From: Saprospiraceae bacterium
GTDB lineage: Bacteria; Bacteroidota; Bacteroidia; Chitinophagales; Saprospiraceae
Length of the DNA: 64,000 nucleotides
Assembly: GCA_016710625.1 (NCBI GenBank)
Contig: JADJVK010000005.1
Location: forward strand, 1-64,000
Reading direction: 5' to 3'
Below, piece by piece: positions 25,995 to 35,995 of the stretch (position 1 is its first letter; every line of letters starts with the position of its first letter). The notes under the pieces are model-generated. The model saw only the letters and a list, made by a program, of their open reading frames with translations. It had not been told where the DNA came from and searched no databases. The position numbers were made by a program, and so were the translations under genes.

Positions 25995-27970
25995 TTAGTA
26001 TTTAACTCCTAATGATTTTAATGTTTCCATATCTAAACCACCGATAGGTAATTTGTTATCTTTTTGGTATTTCACTAAAGCAGCTTTAGTATCTTTACCC
26101 ATGATATTATCAGAACCTCTAGCTCCTACGTTATAACCTTTAGCTGTTAAAGCATCTTGAATTTGCTTAACTGTATAACTAGTTACTTTAGAATCACAAA
26201 GAACTTCTCTCCACTCAGTAAATCCACCAGCTTTTACTAATTTAGTTTTAGTAATTGTTGCGAATTCAGCAGGAATAGCGATTTCTTTTGTAGTAGCAGC
26301 AGCTTTTTGTACTTTTTTAGTAATAGTAGCATATTCAGCTGGTACAGTTTCTTCTTTAGTTGAAGCTGGAGCTTTGATTACTTGCTTAGTAATAGTAGTA
26401 TATTCAGCAGGTACATCTTCTTCTTTAGTTGTAGCAGCAGATTTTAATACTTGCTTAGTTACAGTTGCATACTCAGCAGCGATAGTTTCAGATCTGTAAC
26501 ATGCATTTCCTTTAAAGTTAGCATCATTACATCCTTCAATTTTAGTTGCATTAGCACCAGAACCTGATCCTGATACAGCAACACCACAACAAGCTTTAGC
26601 AACTTTTTTAGTGATTGTTTTGTATTCAGCAGGAACGATTTCTTCTTTTGTAGAAGCAGGAGTCTTTAAAACTTGCTTAGTAATTGTTTCATATTCAGCA
26701 GCAATAGACTCTTCTCTTGTAGAAGCAGCAGCTTTTAATCTTTGCTTAGTTACTGTTTTGTATTCAGCAGCGATAGTCTCTTCTTTAGTAGTAGCAGCAG
26801 ACTTTAATACTTGCTTAGTTACAGTTTTATATTCAGCAGGGATAGTTTCTTCTCTTGAAGTAGCAGCAGCTTTTAATTTAGAAACTGTACGAGTTCCCAT
26901 TTTAGCAGCAACATCTATAACTTTAGTACAACCAGCATTAGCAACACCTGAACCATCACAACCTTTATTCACTTGTTTAGTGATTGTTTTGTAAACAGCA
27001 GGAACCTCAACTAAACACTCTACTAAACAATCACCAGTTAAACAGCTAGGATTAGTAGCTTTCTTAACCCACTTTGTAGTAGCAGGAGTAACTTCGATTC
27101 TTTCAGTTACAGTTTCGATTTTAGGTTGTAAAACTTCAACTTTCTTAGATGGACCTTCCATTTCATAAGATTCAGTTACTGTTTCATATACAGCTGGAAC
27201 AGTTACTTTTCTAGTTGAAGCAGCTTTTACTTCAATTTTTTCAGTAACAGTCTCATAAACTGCAGGAACAGTTACGATTCTTTTAGAAGCTGGCTTCACT
27301 TCTACTTGCTCAGTATAAGTTTCGAATAAGTCAGAAGCAGACCCTAAAGCTGCATAAGAACCAGTGCCTTTTGCACCTTTTGCTCCTTTTGCAGCTCCTG
27401 AATTAGCACCATTAGCATCAGCAGCAAATGTTCCAGATACAGGAATTACTCTTTTAGAAGCAGCTTTAACTTCCACTTTTTCAGTGATAGTTTCGAAAAC
27501 AGCAGGTACATACACATAACGTTTGCTAGCTGGTTTCACTTCGATTTTTTCAGTTACTGTTTCATATTCAACAGGTAATTGAACTAATCTTTTAGAAGCT
27601 GGTTTCACTTCTACTTTTTCTGTCATTGTTTCATAAACAGCAGGAACAGAAACAACTTTTTTAGAAGCTGGCTTCACCATTACTTTTTCAGTAACAGTTT
27701 CATAAACTGCTGGTACAGCAGTCAATCTTGTTGATGCAGCTTTTTCTCTACTTTTTCAGTAACAGTTTCGTAAACAGCTGGTACAACTTCTGTTCTAGAA
27801 GATGCAGGCTTAACAGTTACTTGTTCAGTAGAAGTTTCGAACTGATCAGGAATAAGACATTTAGAGTAACATTTCCCAGGTTTTGCATTCGGTGGTAAGT
27901 CAGTTTGTGCATTTGCAACAAAAGTTACCACACTTAGAAAGAAAGCAAGAATAACATTTAGTTTCTTCAT
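25995..27970 (-). CDS. Secreted VPAVYETVTEK-repeat protein, PG-binding end
   Basis: The product has a signal peptide (VILAFFLSVVTFVANAQ) and then about twenty degenerate ~20-residue repeats. The N-terminal type is VPAVYETVTEKVEVKPASKR and the C-terminal type is PAEYKTVTKQVLKSAATTKE. Three inserts interrupt the array: a Gly/Ala/Lys stretch (AAKGAKGAKGTG) and two cysteine-rich loops (CLTGDCLVECLVE, ACCGVAV...CNDANFKGNACY). The last 65 residues form a PG_binding_1 domain (VKQIQDALTAKGYNVGARG...IMGKDTKAALVKYQKDN). The frame slips once in an A5 stretch around 27740-27745; the TTG at 27725 in the downstream frame is not a true start. A periplasmic or surface protein tethered to peptidoglycan is likely. 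Confidence 0.82.
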
Positions 27971-28064
27971 AATGATTTGATTTTTAATAATATACAGCTT
28001 TTATGTGTTTAAACAATTGAATAAATAATTGTTATTAGAAAAAAAATTTAAAAACATGGCAAAT

Positions 28065-29270
28065 TTATAACATATTTTTGGGAAAACAACTATAAAACTT
28101 CGTAATAATTTTCGATTTTATGTCCAACTCTTCAATCTCTGATATCGAAATTATCTCTCCCGCTTTATTTAATATCTTGATTTCCTTTTGCTCATCGTAA
28201 GCAACGTTCTTTTCGGTGCCCGTAAAGAAAAAGTAAGGAAATAGTTCTTCGCCATAATTTCTTAAAATCCTTTGACGAATATCTGTTATATAGTCACTTT
28301 CCATTTCATTATTTCTATATTTTAATTTGAATAATTTTCTATTCAAAAGTCCATCAGCATGTTCTCTTAATACTCGGTCAGAAGCGTCCAACATCATTTT
28401 TATTTGATATATCACATCATAATCATCTAATAATGAAAATCTTTTGAGTAGAGCACTATCATTTTTCAAATCATCAATAGAAAAATTGTTTTTCAAGAAA
28501 AAAAGCAAATTGTTATCAGAACTTATTTTTCCTTCCTGACACAATGATTTTAATCGTTTCAGAAAATGAATCATCATTAATTCGGCAGACAAAGTGGTTT
28601 TGTGGAGATACACTTGCCAATACATGATTCGCCTTGAAATCAAAAAATTCTCTATAGAATAAATCCCTTTTTCTTCCACCACTAAATCATTCTCCCTGAC
28701 ATCCAACATCTTAATGATTCGATCATATCCAACTATTCCTTCTGAAACTCCTGTATAAAAACTATCTCTATTCAAATAATCTAACCGATCCATATCCAAT
28801 TGTCCAGAAACTAATTGAAATAAAAAGGGTTTGTGATATTCGTTTTTAAATATTTTGATTGCCAAAGAAAGTTTACCAGCAAACTCCTTATTTAGTGCAT
28901 CTAAATAAACTTCTGTAATGGATTCGTGGTGTGCATTTATGATCAATCCTTCCAAGGCATGAGAGTAAGGACCATGACCGATATCATGGAGCAGAATAGC
29001 TATACATGCTGCCTCGACCTCTTCCTCTGTTATTGCTACTCCTTTTGATTTCAAAATATCTAAAGCTTGCATCATCAAGTGTAATGCTCCAATTGCATGA
29101 TGCATTCTAGTATGAGTAGCACCTGGATACACATAACTTACCGTTCCAACTTGTTTTATTCTAGAAAGTCTTTGAAAATAGGGATGGTCTATTAATTCCA
29201 AAATAATACCATTCGGAACTTTTACAAAACCATAGACTGGATCATTGAAAATCTTGATGTGGGAAATCAT
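28065..29270 (-). CDS. HD-domain phosphohydrolase
   Basis: The 401-residue soluble protein carries the HD superfamily metal site: H57/H58 (TRMHHAIG), H95-D96 followed by H99 (LLHDIGHGPYSHALE), and an aspartate in the DMDRLDYLNRDS block typical of the dGTPase-like branch. It begins KIFNDPVYGFVKVP, the usual opening of this Bacteroidota/Firmicutes group (YwfO-like). It probably hydrolyses nucleotides or (deoxy)nucleoside triphosphates. In many Bacteroidota this gene is next to lpxD; here it is about 18 kb away from it. Confidence 0.9.
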   Translation of the reverse strand: MISHIKIFNDPVYGFVKVPNGIILELIDHPYFQRLSRIKQVGTVSYVYPGATHTRMHHAIGALHLMMQALDILKSKGVAITEEEVEAACIAILLHDIGHGPYSHALEGLIINAHHESITEVYLDALNKEFAGKLSLAIKIFKNEYHKPFLFQLVSGQLDMDRLDYLNRDSFYTGVSEGIVGYDRIIKMLDVRENDLVVEEKGIYSIENFLISRRIMYWQVYLHKTTLSAELMMIHFLKRLKSLCQEGKISSDNNLLFFLKNNFSIDDLKNDSALLKRFSLLDDYDVIYQIKMMLDASDRVLREHADGLLNRKLFKLKYRNNEMESDYITDIRQRILRNYGEELFPYFFFTGTEKNVAYDEQKEIKILNKAGEIISISEIEELDIKSKIITKFYSCFPKNML

Positions 29271-29339
29271 TAAAGCTAATTGTTATATAAAAGATACGGC
29301 AAATCGGGTGAATGGATGCAATTTGAAGCAGCATAGTAA

Positions 29340-29379
29340 GCAAAAAAAAAGAGCAAATGATCGCTCAATTGCTCTTTTT
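29340..29379 (-). terminator. Rho-independent terminator
   Basis: An 11-bp stem (AAAAAGAGCAA at 29346-29356 with TTGCTCTTTTT at 29369-29379) continues on the minus strand into a T run. It closes the haloperoxidase-family gene just upstream on that strand. The rest of the gap up to the HD gene shows nothing else. Confidence 0.85.
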
Positions 29380-29396
29380 CGGAATTTTATTATATG

Positions 29397-30749
29397 TTAT
29401 TGCTTCGTGATGATTGTTTCAAAATTCTTTTTTGCTATTGCTCTTCCTGATTCTAGACCAGCAATATTATCAAAATCGTAATGTATTCCACCATAAAGTC
29501 TTGATAAAGCAGCTTCTTCAGCAGCACTCTTAAATGATGAAAATGTTCTAGGTTCGAAATTTTTATCGCCCTGATCAAATTTCAATTTATGACTATTGTC
29601 AACAAAGGTGTAGTTCTCACCAAAAAGGTAAGTCAACATATCAAAACCTGCACCTGAACAGCTAGCATGACCGGATGTGTAAGATGGAAATGGCGGTGTG
29701 TTTAGCTGTGTTTTCCAAGTTGGGTCAATATATTTTTGAATATAACTTACTGGACGCAATAAATTATTATCATATTTAGTTTTCCAGCAACAAATAAAAG
29801 CATCACCAACACACATTCCAACTCTTGCAATTGCTTCTGCTGCTCTGCCTAAATCTAATTTTTGTTCTTTAATGATTTGAGATGTAATGGAAACAACATG
29901 ACCCGGAGGTGTGAATGTAGTTCCAGCATCATCCGCCCAATAAAAGGCTATTTTCATGTATGTTGGATTTTTTTCATTTACTGTTGTATAAACATCATGT
30001 GCTTTTTCGAAGAAAAGTGAATTTATATCTGTACTAAAAGTAGGGTTTTTAGGTATCGTGATTTGGTTTACAATATTAGGAATAAAAGATCTAGCTTGTC
30101 CCCAATACGGTTGTAAAGGTATTAATTGAGCCGAGGTAGGCACCCAAAATGACTCTCCAACTGGCGTCACATACGAAGCAGGGAAGTTTTTCAAATAACC
30201 TTCATTCCCAATATTATCTGTAGTTGACCAATTGTAAACTGTGTTAGCAACTGATTTACCCAAAACAATGGATTGGTCAATAACTAATGGATCCAAGCCT
30301 GTTTTATATTTTGACAAATTATTTTCGTAAGTCAACTGCATGATTTTCTTCATATCATTATTTGCTGTCGGAAATAATTTAGTTAAAATTTCATAAGCGG
30401 CTGCATTTGCACAGATTGACCAATGATATAATTTATTTTGATCAATTTTAGGCATCGTTGGCAAGTTAGTAACTTGTCCGCTTAAGGATTTATAACCAGA
30501 CATTCCTTGCACAACTGATTCGTACATAGTAATTCCTAATAATCCAAAAGATCGAGAAGCAACTGGAGGCGAATATCCGGGAGTAGTTCTTACAAGGTCC
30601 AAACTAATATCAACCCAATTAGTAACAATGTCATTAGTGAATTGATTTGCTTGATAAGTTGGTTCATTTATATTTGATTTCTGACAAGAAACAATCAAAA
30701 AAACCAAAACTATAGAAGCAATTTTTAGAAATGAAGTAAATTTGTACAT
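29397..30749 (-). CDS. Vanadium-haloperoxidase/PAP2-family lipoprotein
   Basis: The 450-residue product has a lipoprotein signal (IVLVFLIVSC, cysteine near residue 22). The C-terminal half shows the vanadate/phosphate site of the vanadium-dependent haloperoxidase and PAP2 family: a lysine and arginine in WKTKYDNNLLRPVSYI, the PSYTSGHASCSGAGF block, and SRLYGGIHYDFD with the final histidine. Secreted members either oxidise halides or act as phosphatases; sequence alone does not decide. It should sit on a membrane facing outward. It is monocistronic. Confidence 0.88.
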   Translation of the reverse strand: MYKFTSFLKIASIVLVFLIVSCQKSNINEPTYQANQFTNDIVTNWVDISLDLVRTTPGYSPPVASRSFGLLGITMYESVVQGMSGYKSLSGQVTNLPTMPKIDQNKLYHWSICANAAAYEILTKLFPTANNDMKKIMQLTYENNLSKYKTGLDPLVIDQSIVLGKSVANTVYNWSTTDNIGNEGYLKNFPASYVTPVGESFWVPTSAQLIPLQPYWGQARSFIPNIVNQITIPKNPTFSTDINSLFFEKAHDVYTTVNEKNPTYMKIAFYWADDAGTTFTPPGHVVSITSQIIKEQKLDLGRAAEAIARVGMCVGDAFICCWKTKYDNNLLRPVSYIQKYIDPTWKTQLNTPPFPSYTSGHASCSGAGFDMLTYLFGENYTFVDNSHKLKFDQGDKNFEPRTFSSFKSAAEEAALSRLYGGIHYDFDNIAGLESGRAIAKKNFETIITKQ

Positions 30750-30873
30750 CTTATAATACTTTTACGTTTAGTATAATGATACAATTAATACGCCACAATG
30801 GGGTAGATGGGTACAATTTGCAAACATTTATTTATTAGTTATATGTAAATAACTAATTGATTAACAAAAATAT

Positions 30874-31383
30874 ATGAAACATATAACATATACTATAAAT
30901 TTGATTTTGTTATTTGCAATAATACTTGCAAATGATAGTTGCTATACATTAAAAGGGTTTAGCATATCTCCAGATACAAACACTTATTATGTTAAAACTT
31001 TTGATAATACAACGCCAAATGCTCCTCCAACCATTGGCCAACAATTGACTGAAGATTTTAAAACAAAAGTTCGGAACCAAACTAGGTTAACTTACAATGA
31101 CTTGGATCCAAATATTGAATTTATCGGCACTATCACAGATTATATAGTTAGTTCAGAAGCCCCACAGGCTAATGCCACCACCGCATTTAATAGATTAGAA
31201 ATTGGTATCCAGATAGAATATATAAATCATAAGGATGAAAAAAAGAACTGGAAACAAAAGTTCAGCCGTTTTTCGAGCTTCCCTGCCGAAACAAACCTTT
31301 TGGATGTTCAAAACCAATTAATTACCGATATATCTAAACTTCTTTTTGATGATATCTTTAGGAAATCCTTTGAGGATTGGTAA
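30874..31383 (+). CDS. lptE: LptE family LPS-assembly lipoprotein
   Basis: The 169-residue product has a lipoprotein signal (NLILLFAIILANDSC). The mature part matches the Bacteroidota LptE family: YTLKGFSISPDTNTYYVKTFDN, then PTIGQQLTEDFKTKVRNQTRL, FIGTITDYIVSSEAP, and KKNWKQKFSRFSSF. LptE plugs the LptD barrel and helps insert LPS in the outer membrane. It is immediately followed by palindromic block D. Confidence 0.87.
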   Translation: MKHITYTINLILLFAIILANDSCYTLKGFSISPDTNTYYVKTFDNTTPNAPPTIGQQLTEDFKTKVRNQTRLTYNDLDPNIEFIGTITDYIVSSEAPQANATTAFNRLEIGIQIEYINHKDEKKNWKQKFSRFSSFPAETNLLDVQNQLITDISKLLFDDIFRKSFEDW

Positions 31384-31790
31384 GGAGGGGTTAGAGGTGT
31401 TGGAGTTGTTAAGTTGTAGGAGGTGTGGAGGTGTTGATCCCGATACTTCGGGAGTGGAGTTGTGGAGAGTTGTGGAGTTGTTGAATTGTAAGTGATTTGG
31501 TGTGTGAGTTGCAGATGTGTTGATTCTGAAATTCCGATAATTCGGAACGGAAGTGGATCCCGATACTTCGGGAGTTGAGGTAATGAGAAGTTGATTTAAT
31601 TGTAATAGGTGAGGGAGTAGTTACATCACTATTTATATTGAAAAAATTGAAAAAATCGAATTTTCCAAATCACCCAAATATATCATATCAACAACTAACC
31701 TCCCGAAGTATCGGGATCAACAAATCAACACCCGACTTGTCGGGATAAACAAATCAACCAAATACAACAAATACAACAACTTTACCATTT
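31384..31790. repeat. Long imperfect palindrome, block D (no gene inside)
   Basis: The left arm (31384-31620) is G/T-rich with degenerate GTTGTGGAGTTGTTGA-like units. The right arm (31660-31790) is the complementary A/C-rich type (CAACAAATCAAC, AATACAACAAATACAAC). The centre around 31640 is AT-rich. Five CCGA-N4-TCGG mini-hairpins lie inside: 31439-31452, 31532-31546, 31559-31573, 31702-31715 and 31731-31744. It contains no plausible gene and lies between the stops of convergent lptE and OmpA-family genes. It shares arm vocabulary with the block around 36000. Confidence 0.75.
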
Positions 31791-33635
31791 TCACAACTTT
31801 CCTCCATTTTTCAAATGGGTAATTTTCATCGTAAATGAAATATTGAAATCTCTAATAGGCTGTAAACCAATCTTTTTTCTTCTTTCATTTACTGCTGTTT
31901 CACTATCGTAAGATGCTAAAATATATCTATTTGGCATTTCAGGATCTTTCATATATTGAGTACAATACTGTTGCAAACGACCACATTCCTTTTCTTTTCT
32001 GTCGAAAATAGTGGCATAGTCTCTCCAATCAGCTTCTCCTTCGATACATTTTTTCTCAATTATTGGGACGTACTTTTTAAGGGAGTTCGTATCCAAATTA
32101 TGGTCAATAATATAATATGCTGCTTTGCTTGGCCTATCTCCCATTTCACTTTGGTTGGGCCATCCATTCTTATCGATATATTGACTCATAAACAGATAAT
32201 TCAAAGTGTCCAATTGCTTCCATTCTTCGTTCGTAATCTTGGGAAAAGCAAAGATATCTTCCTTTCTTGAATCATACATTTCTGCTAATTCCTCAATTCC
32301 AATTTCTAATGTTCGATATTTTTGGTCTTCTTGATACATCGAATCTAACATAAAGGCTTCCTTTGGATTTTTATACTTATTATACATGGATTTTATGTCA
32401 TTTACGACGAAGTCCCATTTTTTATTTTTCTTTAAAGTATCTAATCTAGTATCAAATAAAGCAAATATTTTATGCTCTGGATTAACTGCTAATAGCCACA
32501 ATTTCAAATAGATAAATGCAGAATCGCTGTTTAAAGAATTTAATGCTTTTTTATAAAAAATTTGATCAATTCTGTAGTTAGACAATTTCAAATCTACTTT
32601 TCTGTTTTTCTGCCGAATGTTTTCATCTTTGCTTTTTTCGATATTTCCAACATAGTTGGTCAACAATCTATACTTGCTAATTTTATGATTTTCAATCAAA
32701 TATTTAATTACAGCATCCACTCTATTTTTTGAAAGCTCCTCATGATTTGTCCCTACTTCATCGGTGTAACCACTTACTTCAAAAACGGAATTTGGGTATT
32801 TTTTCAAATACAAAACCAAGCTATCCAATCTTAATTTCGATTCCTCAGAAATATCAAATTTATTGGTTTCGTAATAAACACTTTGTTCATTGATGGGCTG
32901 ATTATATGGCTGATTTGCATCTTTGCATCTACAAAATGGAGTAGCAGTAATTTTCATTGAGTCCAAATTTTTCTCTTCTACTTCCTCTAAAGAAACATTA
33001 TCCATATAATATTCAGCCCCTTTCCTATTTTCAACAGCATAATCTGGCCAATTATTTGTATAGGAAGCTCCCAATACAAAATATTCTAATTCGCATAAAG
33101 CTCTAAAATACCAGGTTCTTTTGAACCATTGATCATAAACTATGGTGTCATTTACAAATTTCCAGTTTTTAAAAGATTCAGGCATAACTGGCTTGGTTTT
33201 TAAAACATTAATGCCAATATGTCGATATAACGTACTATCATTCAGCTGAATAGAGGGAAAATAGAAATTCACTTCTGCCTTATAGATTTTACCAACTTTC
33301 AATTTTTGTTTTAGCTTTATATAGATATAACCACTTCCTGATCTTTCCATTCCTTTGAACATTACAGCATCAAACCATATCTTTGTTCTACCTTCTAAGT
33401 ATTTATAATATTTGGGGTCACACCTTCTATCCTTCCCCATTTGAGTATTATAAAAGTTAGTATTATTATCATTACAATTGTAACATAAACTACCTAAATG
33501 CCAATCCTTAACAACTAAAAAATCATAATTATTATCAGTTCGGACTAAAGATTCAAAGTTACCATTGCTTAATAAATTTTGAGCAGACAAATGAAAGTTT
33601 GCAAAAAGAAGAAAGTGTAGAATTATATATCGCAT
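31791..33635 (-). CDS. OmpA-family surface/periplasmic protein
   Basis: The product has 614 residues from the ATG at 33635. An upstream ATG sits inside the phoH terminator hairpin, so I reject it. A signal peptide (YIILHFLLFANFHLSAQ) is followed by an N-terminal beta-rich domain (LLSNGNFESL...MDNVSLEEVEEK, about residues 20-225), as in carbohydrate-binding-like modules. An OmpA peptidoglycan-binding domain follows (YYETNKFDISEESKLRLDSL, then VSGYTDEVGTNHEELSKNRVDAVIKYL). A 250-residue helical C-terminal region ends SYDSETAVNERRKKIGLQPIRDF. The D and R that contact peptidoglycan (GYTDEVG, NRVDAV) are present. The C-terminus abuts palindrome D. Confidence 0.85.
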   Translation of the reverse strand: MRYIILHFLLFANFHLSAQNLLSNGNFESLVRTDNNYDFLVVKDWHLGSLCYNCNDNNTNFYNTQMGKDRRCDPKYYKYLEGRTKIWFDAVMFKGMERSGSGYIYIKLKQKLKVGKIYKAEVNFYFPSIQLNDSTLYRHIGINVLKTKPVMPESFKNWKFVNDTIVYDQWFKRTWYFRALCELEYFVLGASYTNNWPDYAVENRKGAEYYMDNVSLEEVEEKNLDSMKITATPFCRCKDANQPYNQPINEQSVYYETNKFDISEESKLRLDSLVLYLKKYPNSVFEVSGYTDEVGTNHEELSKNRVDAVIKYLIENHKISKYRLLTNYVGNIEKSKDENIRQKNRKVDLKLSNYRIDQIFYKKALNSLNSDSAFIYLKLWLLAVNPEHKIFALFDTRLDTLKKNKKWDFVVNDIKSMYNKYKNPKEAFMLDSMYQEDQKYRTLEIGIEELAEMYDSRKEDIFAFPKITNEEWKQLDTLNYLFMSQYIDKNGWPNQSEMGDRPSKAAYYIIDHNLDTNSLKKYVPIIEKKCIEGEADWRDYATIFDRKEKECGRLQQYCTQYMKDPEMPNRYILASYDSETAVNERRKKIGLQPIRDFNISFTMKITHLKNGGKL

Positions 33636-33652
33636 AACAGTTCGTTTAAAAG

Positions 33653-33688
33653 AAAATATGCTAACCGAACGAACGATTAGCATATTTT
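33653..33688 (-). terminator. Rho-independent terminator after phoH
   Basis: An interrupted stem (AAAATATGCTAACCG with CGATTAGCATATTTT around a short loop) is followed on the minus strand by CTTTT. It lies between phoH and the OmpA-family gene and argues that the latter starts after it. Confidence 0.7.
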
Positions 33689-33719
33689 ATTGTCTTTAAA
33701 AGGAATATTTTAAAAAAAA

Positions 33720-34771
33720 TTACACTTTGGGTGCTGCGTCCAAACTACCCGATTCAATTTCCTTTTCTTCAGAATTACCTCTTTTTTCTTTATTAATAAA
33801 ATTTTCTCTTTTAGCTCTTGCAATCTCATCTGCTTTATTATAGGCTTTGATGATTTCTTTTACCAATCGGTGACGGACAACATCTTCTGTGGATAGCTCC
33901 ACTATCGCTATTCCTTCTATATTTGTCAACAATTCCATTGCTTGCTTCAAGCCAGATTTTTGGTTATAAGGCAAGTCAATTTGCGTCAAATCACCCGTAA
34001 TGATGCACTTTGCAGAGGGACCAAGTCGAGTCAGGAACATCTTTACTTGTAAAGAGGTCGCATTTTGTGCTTCATCTAAAATAATAAATGCATTATCCAA
34101 CGTTCTTCCCCTCATATAAGCAATCGGTGCCACTTCGATAGTTCTATTTTCCATGAAATAGGACAATTTTTCAGAAGGAAACATATCGTCTAAAGCATCA
34201 TATAATGGACGAAGATAAGGATCCACTTTATCTTTCAAATCGCCGGGCAAAAACCTAGACTTTCACCAGCTTCCACAGCAGGCCTCGTCAATACAATCTT
34301 TTTTACCAATTTATTTTTAAGTGCTCTCACTGCCAAGGCTACCGCCGTATATGTTTTTCCAGTTCCAGCAGGTCCAATTGCAAAAACAATATCATTAGCT
34401 TCTGAGGCTTCCACCAATTTCTTCTGATTTCTCGTTTTTGCTTTGATGGGTTTGCCATCCCTACCATGAACGATGACACTATCATTTTCATAAACAGGAA
34501 TACGAGTTTCGAATGGATTATTGCCTTGCAACAAATCTTCAACTGTCTGGACAGACAATTCTTTTTGTTCTTTGAGCATCCTAACCATTTTTTCTACTTT
34601 TTCTTTTGCATCTTGGGCTAGTTTTTTTTCACCCTTGATTTTCACACTGTCTCCTCTACTGGTAATCGTTAAATCTGGAAAAGCTTTTCTTAATAAATTG
34701 AGTTTCACATTCTTCTCGCCGTAAAGGGCAACCAAATCTACTCCTTCAATAGTTAAAATAATTTCGCTCAA
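33720..34771 (-). CDS. phoH: PhoH-family ATPase, frameshifted
   Basis: The N-terminal part has a KH-like region, then QKKLVEASEANDIVFAIG and the P-loop GPAGTGKT at 133-140. The frame is lost after VEAGESLGF at the A5 run 34249-34253 (plus strand). One additional base restores LPGDLKDKVDPYLRPLYDAL, an invariant PhoH segment, after which the Walker B region FIILDEAQNATSLQVKMFLTR and the QIDLP motif follow. The corrected protein is about 350 residues, the normal size. PhoH proteins are ATPases linked to RNA metabolism (YbeZ-like). Given its conservation, the break is probably a consensus error. Confidence 0.93.
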
Positions 34772-34870
34772 ATGTTCTTTTTTAATAATTTTTCAATTTT
34801 TGATGTAATATATATGTTCTTCAATTGAATAAGCAAGAAAATTAAAGATTTATTCTACAGAATCGTTGAG

Positions 34871-34878
34871 TATATTTG
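34871..34878 (+). promoter_or_regulatory. Bacteroidota-type -7 box TATATTTG
   Basis: The box TATATTTG matches the TAnnTTTG consensus used by the Bacteroidota primary sigma factor and lies about 53 bp upstream of the SAM hydrolase start. No good TTG-type -33 box is seen at the expected distance, so the call is moderate. Confidence 0.45.
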
Positions 34879-34931
34879 CATTAAATTTCTAATATAATTA
34901 ATAATCTGAAATAATTTAATCGATTTTATAT

Positions 34932-35711
34932 ATGGCGATACTAACTTTTATCTCGGACTTTGGCAATCAGGATTATTACACAGGTGTCATAAAAGGTGCC
35001 ATTATCAAGCAGTCTCCAAATATCAATATTGTGGATATTTCTCATGAAATCGAGCCTTTTAATATCGTAAATGGTGCTTTTGTTTTAAAAAATGTGTATA
35101 AAGAGTTTCCTGAAAACACCATTCATCTGGTGGCTGTAAACAATTTTTACAGCAGCGAAGACAATCGCTTTATCGCAGTATTTTATGATAATCACTATTT
35201 CATAGCCCCTGATAATGGAATTTTGTCGCTAGTTTTCGAAGAAGAGATGCCATATGAATGTTTTGAGCTTGAATATATTGCATACACCAATTTTCCATTG
35301 AAAGAAGTGTATTCCAGAACAGTTTGGCATCTGACTAGTGGTCGCCCTTTCCATGAAATTGGCGATGCTTTGGATTCTATTAACCAAAAAATATATTTAC
35401 AACCGGTTATTAGCCCAAATCAAATCAAAGGCTCAGTCATTTATATTGATCATTTTGAAAATGTGGTGATTAATATTTCAAAAGCATTGTTCGACAAGGT
35501 AGGACATGGCAGAAAATTTCATATTTATTTCAAAAGAAATGATGCCATCACCAAAATATCGCACCACTATTACGATGTAGAAGTGGGCGAAACAATTTGC
35601 CTTTTCAATTCATCAGGATTTTTGGAATTAGCAATCAATATGGGAAAAGCCGCCAGTATGCTAGGCTTAAAAATCGAAGATATTGTTCAAATAGATTTCA
35701 CAGTTGTATGA
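34932..35711 (+). CDS. SAM hydrolase (SAM hydroxide adenosyltransferase)
   Basis: The 259-residue DUF62-family protein starts ILTFISDFGNQDYYTGVIKGAI, with the family's D-x-G-x-x-D pattern. It continues NIVDISHEIEPFNIVNGAFVL and HYFIAPDNGILSLV, then a C-terminal barrel with VIYIDHFENVVINI. The enzyme splits S-adenosylmethionine to adenosine and methionine using water; related members are fluorinases or chlorinases, but those have distinct loops and are rare. Its stop overlaps the start of the small monooxygenase-like gene (ATGA). Confidence 0.9.
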   Translation: MAILTFISDFGNQDYYTGVIKGAIIKQSPNINIVDISHEIEPFNIVNGAFVLKNVYKEFPENTIHLVAVNNFYSSEDNRFIAVFYDNHYFIAPDNGILSLVFEEEMPYECFELEYIAYTNFPLKEVYSRTVWHLTSGRPFHEIGDALDSINQKIYLQPVISPNQIKGSVIYIDHFENVVINISKALFDKVGHGRKFHIYFKRNDAITKISHHYYDVEVGETICLFNSSGFLELAINMGKAASMLGLKIEDIVQIDFTVV

Positions 35712-35995
35712 TAAAAAGAATTGTAAAATTGACATTTAAACCCGAGCTACTACCCAATTTCATGGAAGTTTTCAACAATAGTGCACCGCTAATCCGTTCG
35801 TTCGAAGGCTGCCACCACATGGAATTGCTACAAAACACTACCGACCAAAGAATTCTTTTCACCTTCAGCCTCTGGGAAAACGAAGCCGCCCTAGAAAATT
35901 ACCGCAATTCAGATTTGTTCAAATCCACTTGGGCAAAAACAAAGATTTTGTTTGATGAAAAAGCGGAAGCATGGACTGTGGAAAAAATTGGGTGA
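35708..35995 (+). CDS. ABM-domain small protein
   Basis: The product has 95 residues from the ATG at 35708, overlapping the preceding stop by four bases. Longer upstream reading is out of frame with that gene and is a shadow. The dimeric alpha-beta barrel 'antibiotic biosynthesis monooxygenase' fold is visible: KLTFKPELLPNFMEVFNNSAPLIRSFEGC, HMELLQNT, RILFTFSLWENEAALENYRNSDLF and WAKTKILF. Such proteins may oxidise or rearrange small aromatics or haem, or have no known activity. It is co-transcribed with the SAM hydrolase. Confidence 0.87.
   Translation: MIKRIVKLTFKPELLPNFMEVFNNSAPLIRSFEGCHHMELLQNTTDQRILFTFSLWENEAALENYRNSDLFKSTWAKTKILFDEKAEAWTVEKIG

Noticed and set aside
26611..26994. Plus-strand repeat frame opposite the VPAVYETVTEK protein
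   Set aside because: It is an antisense shadow of the repeat gene, with no start context or homology.
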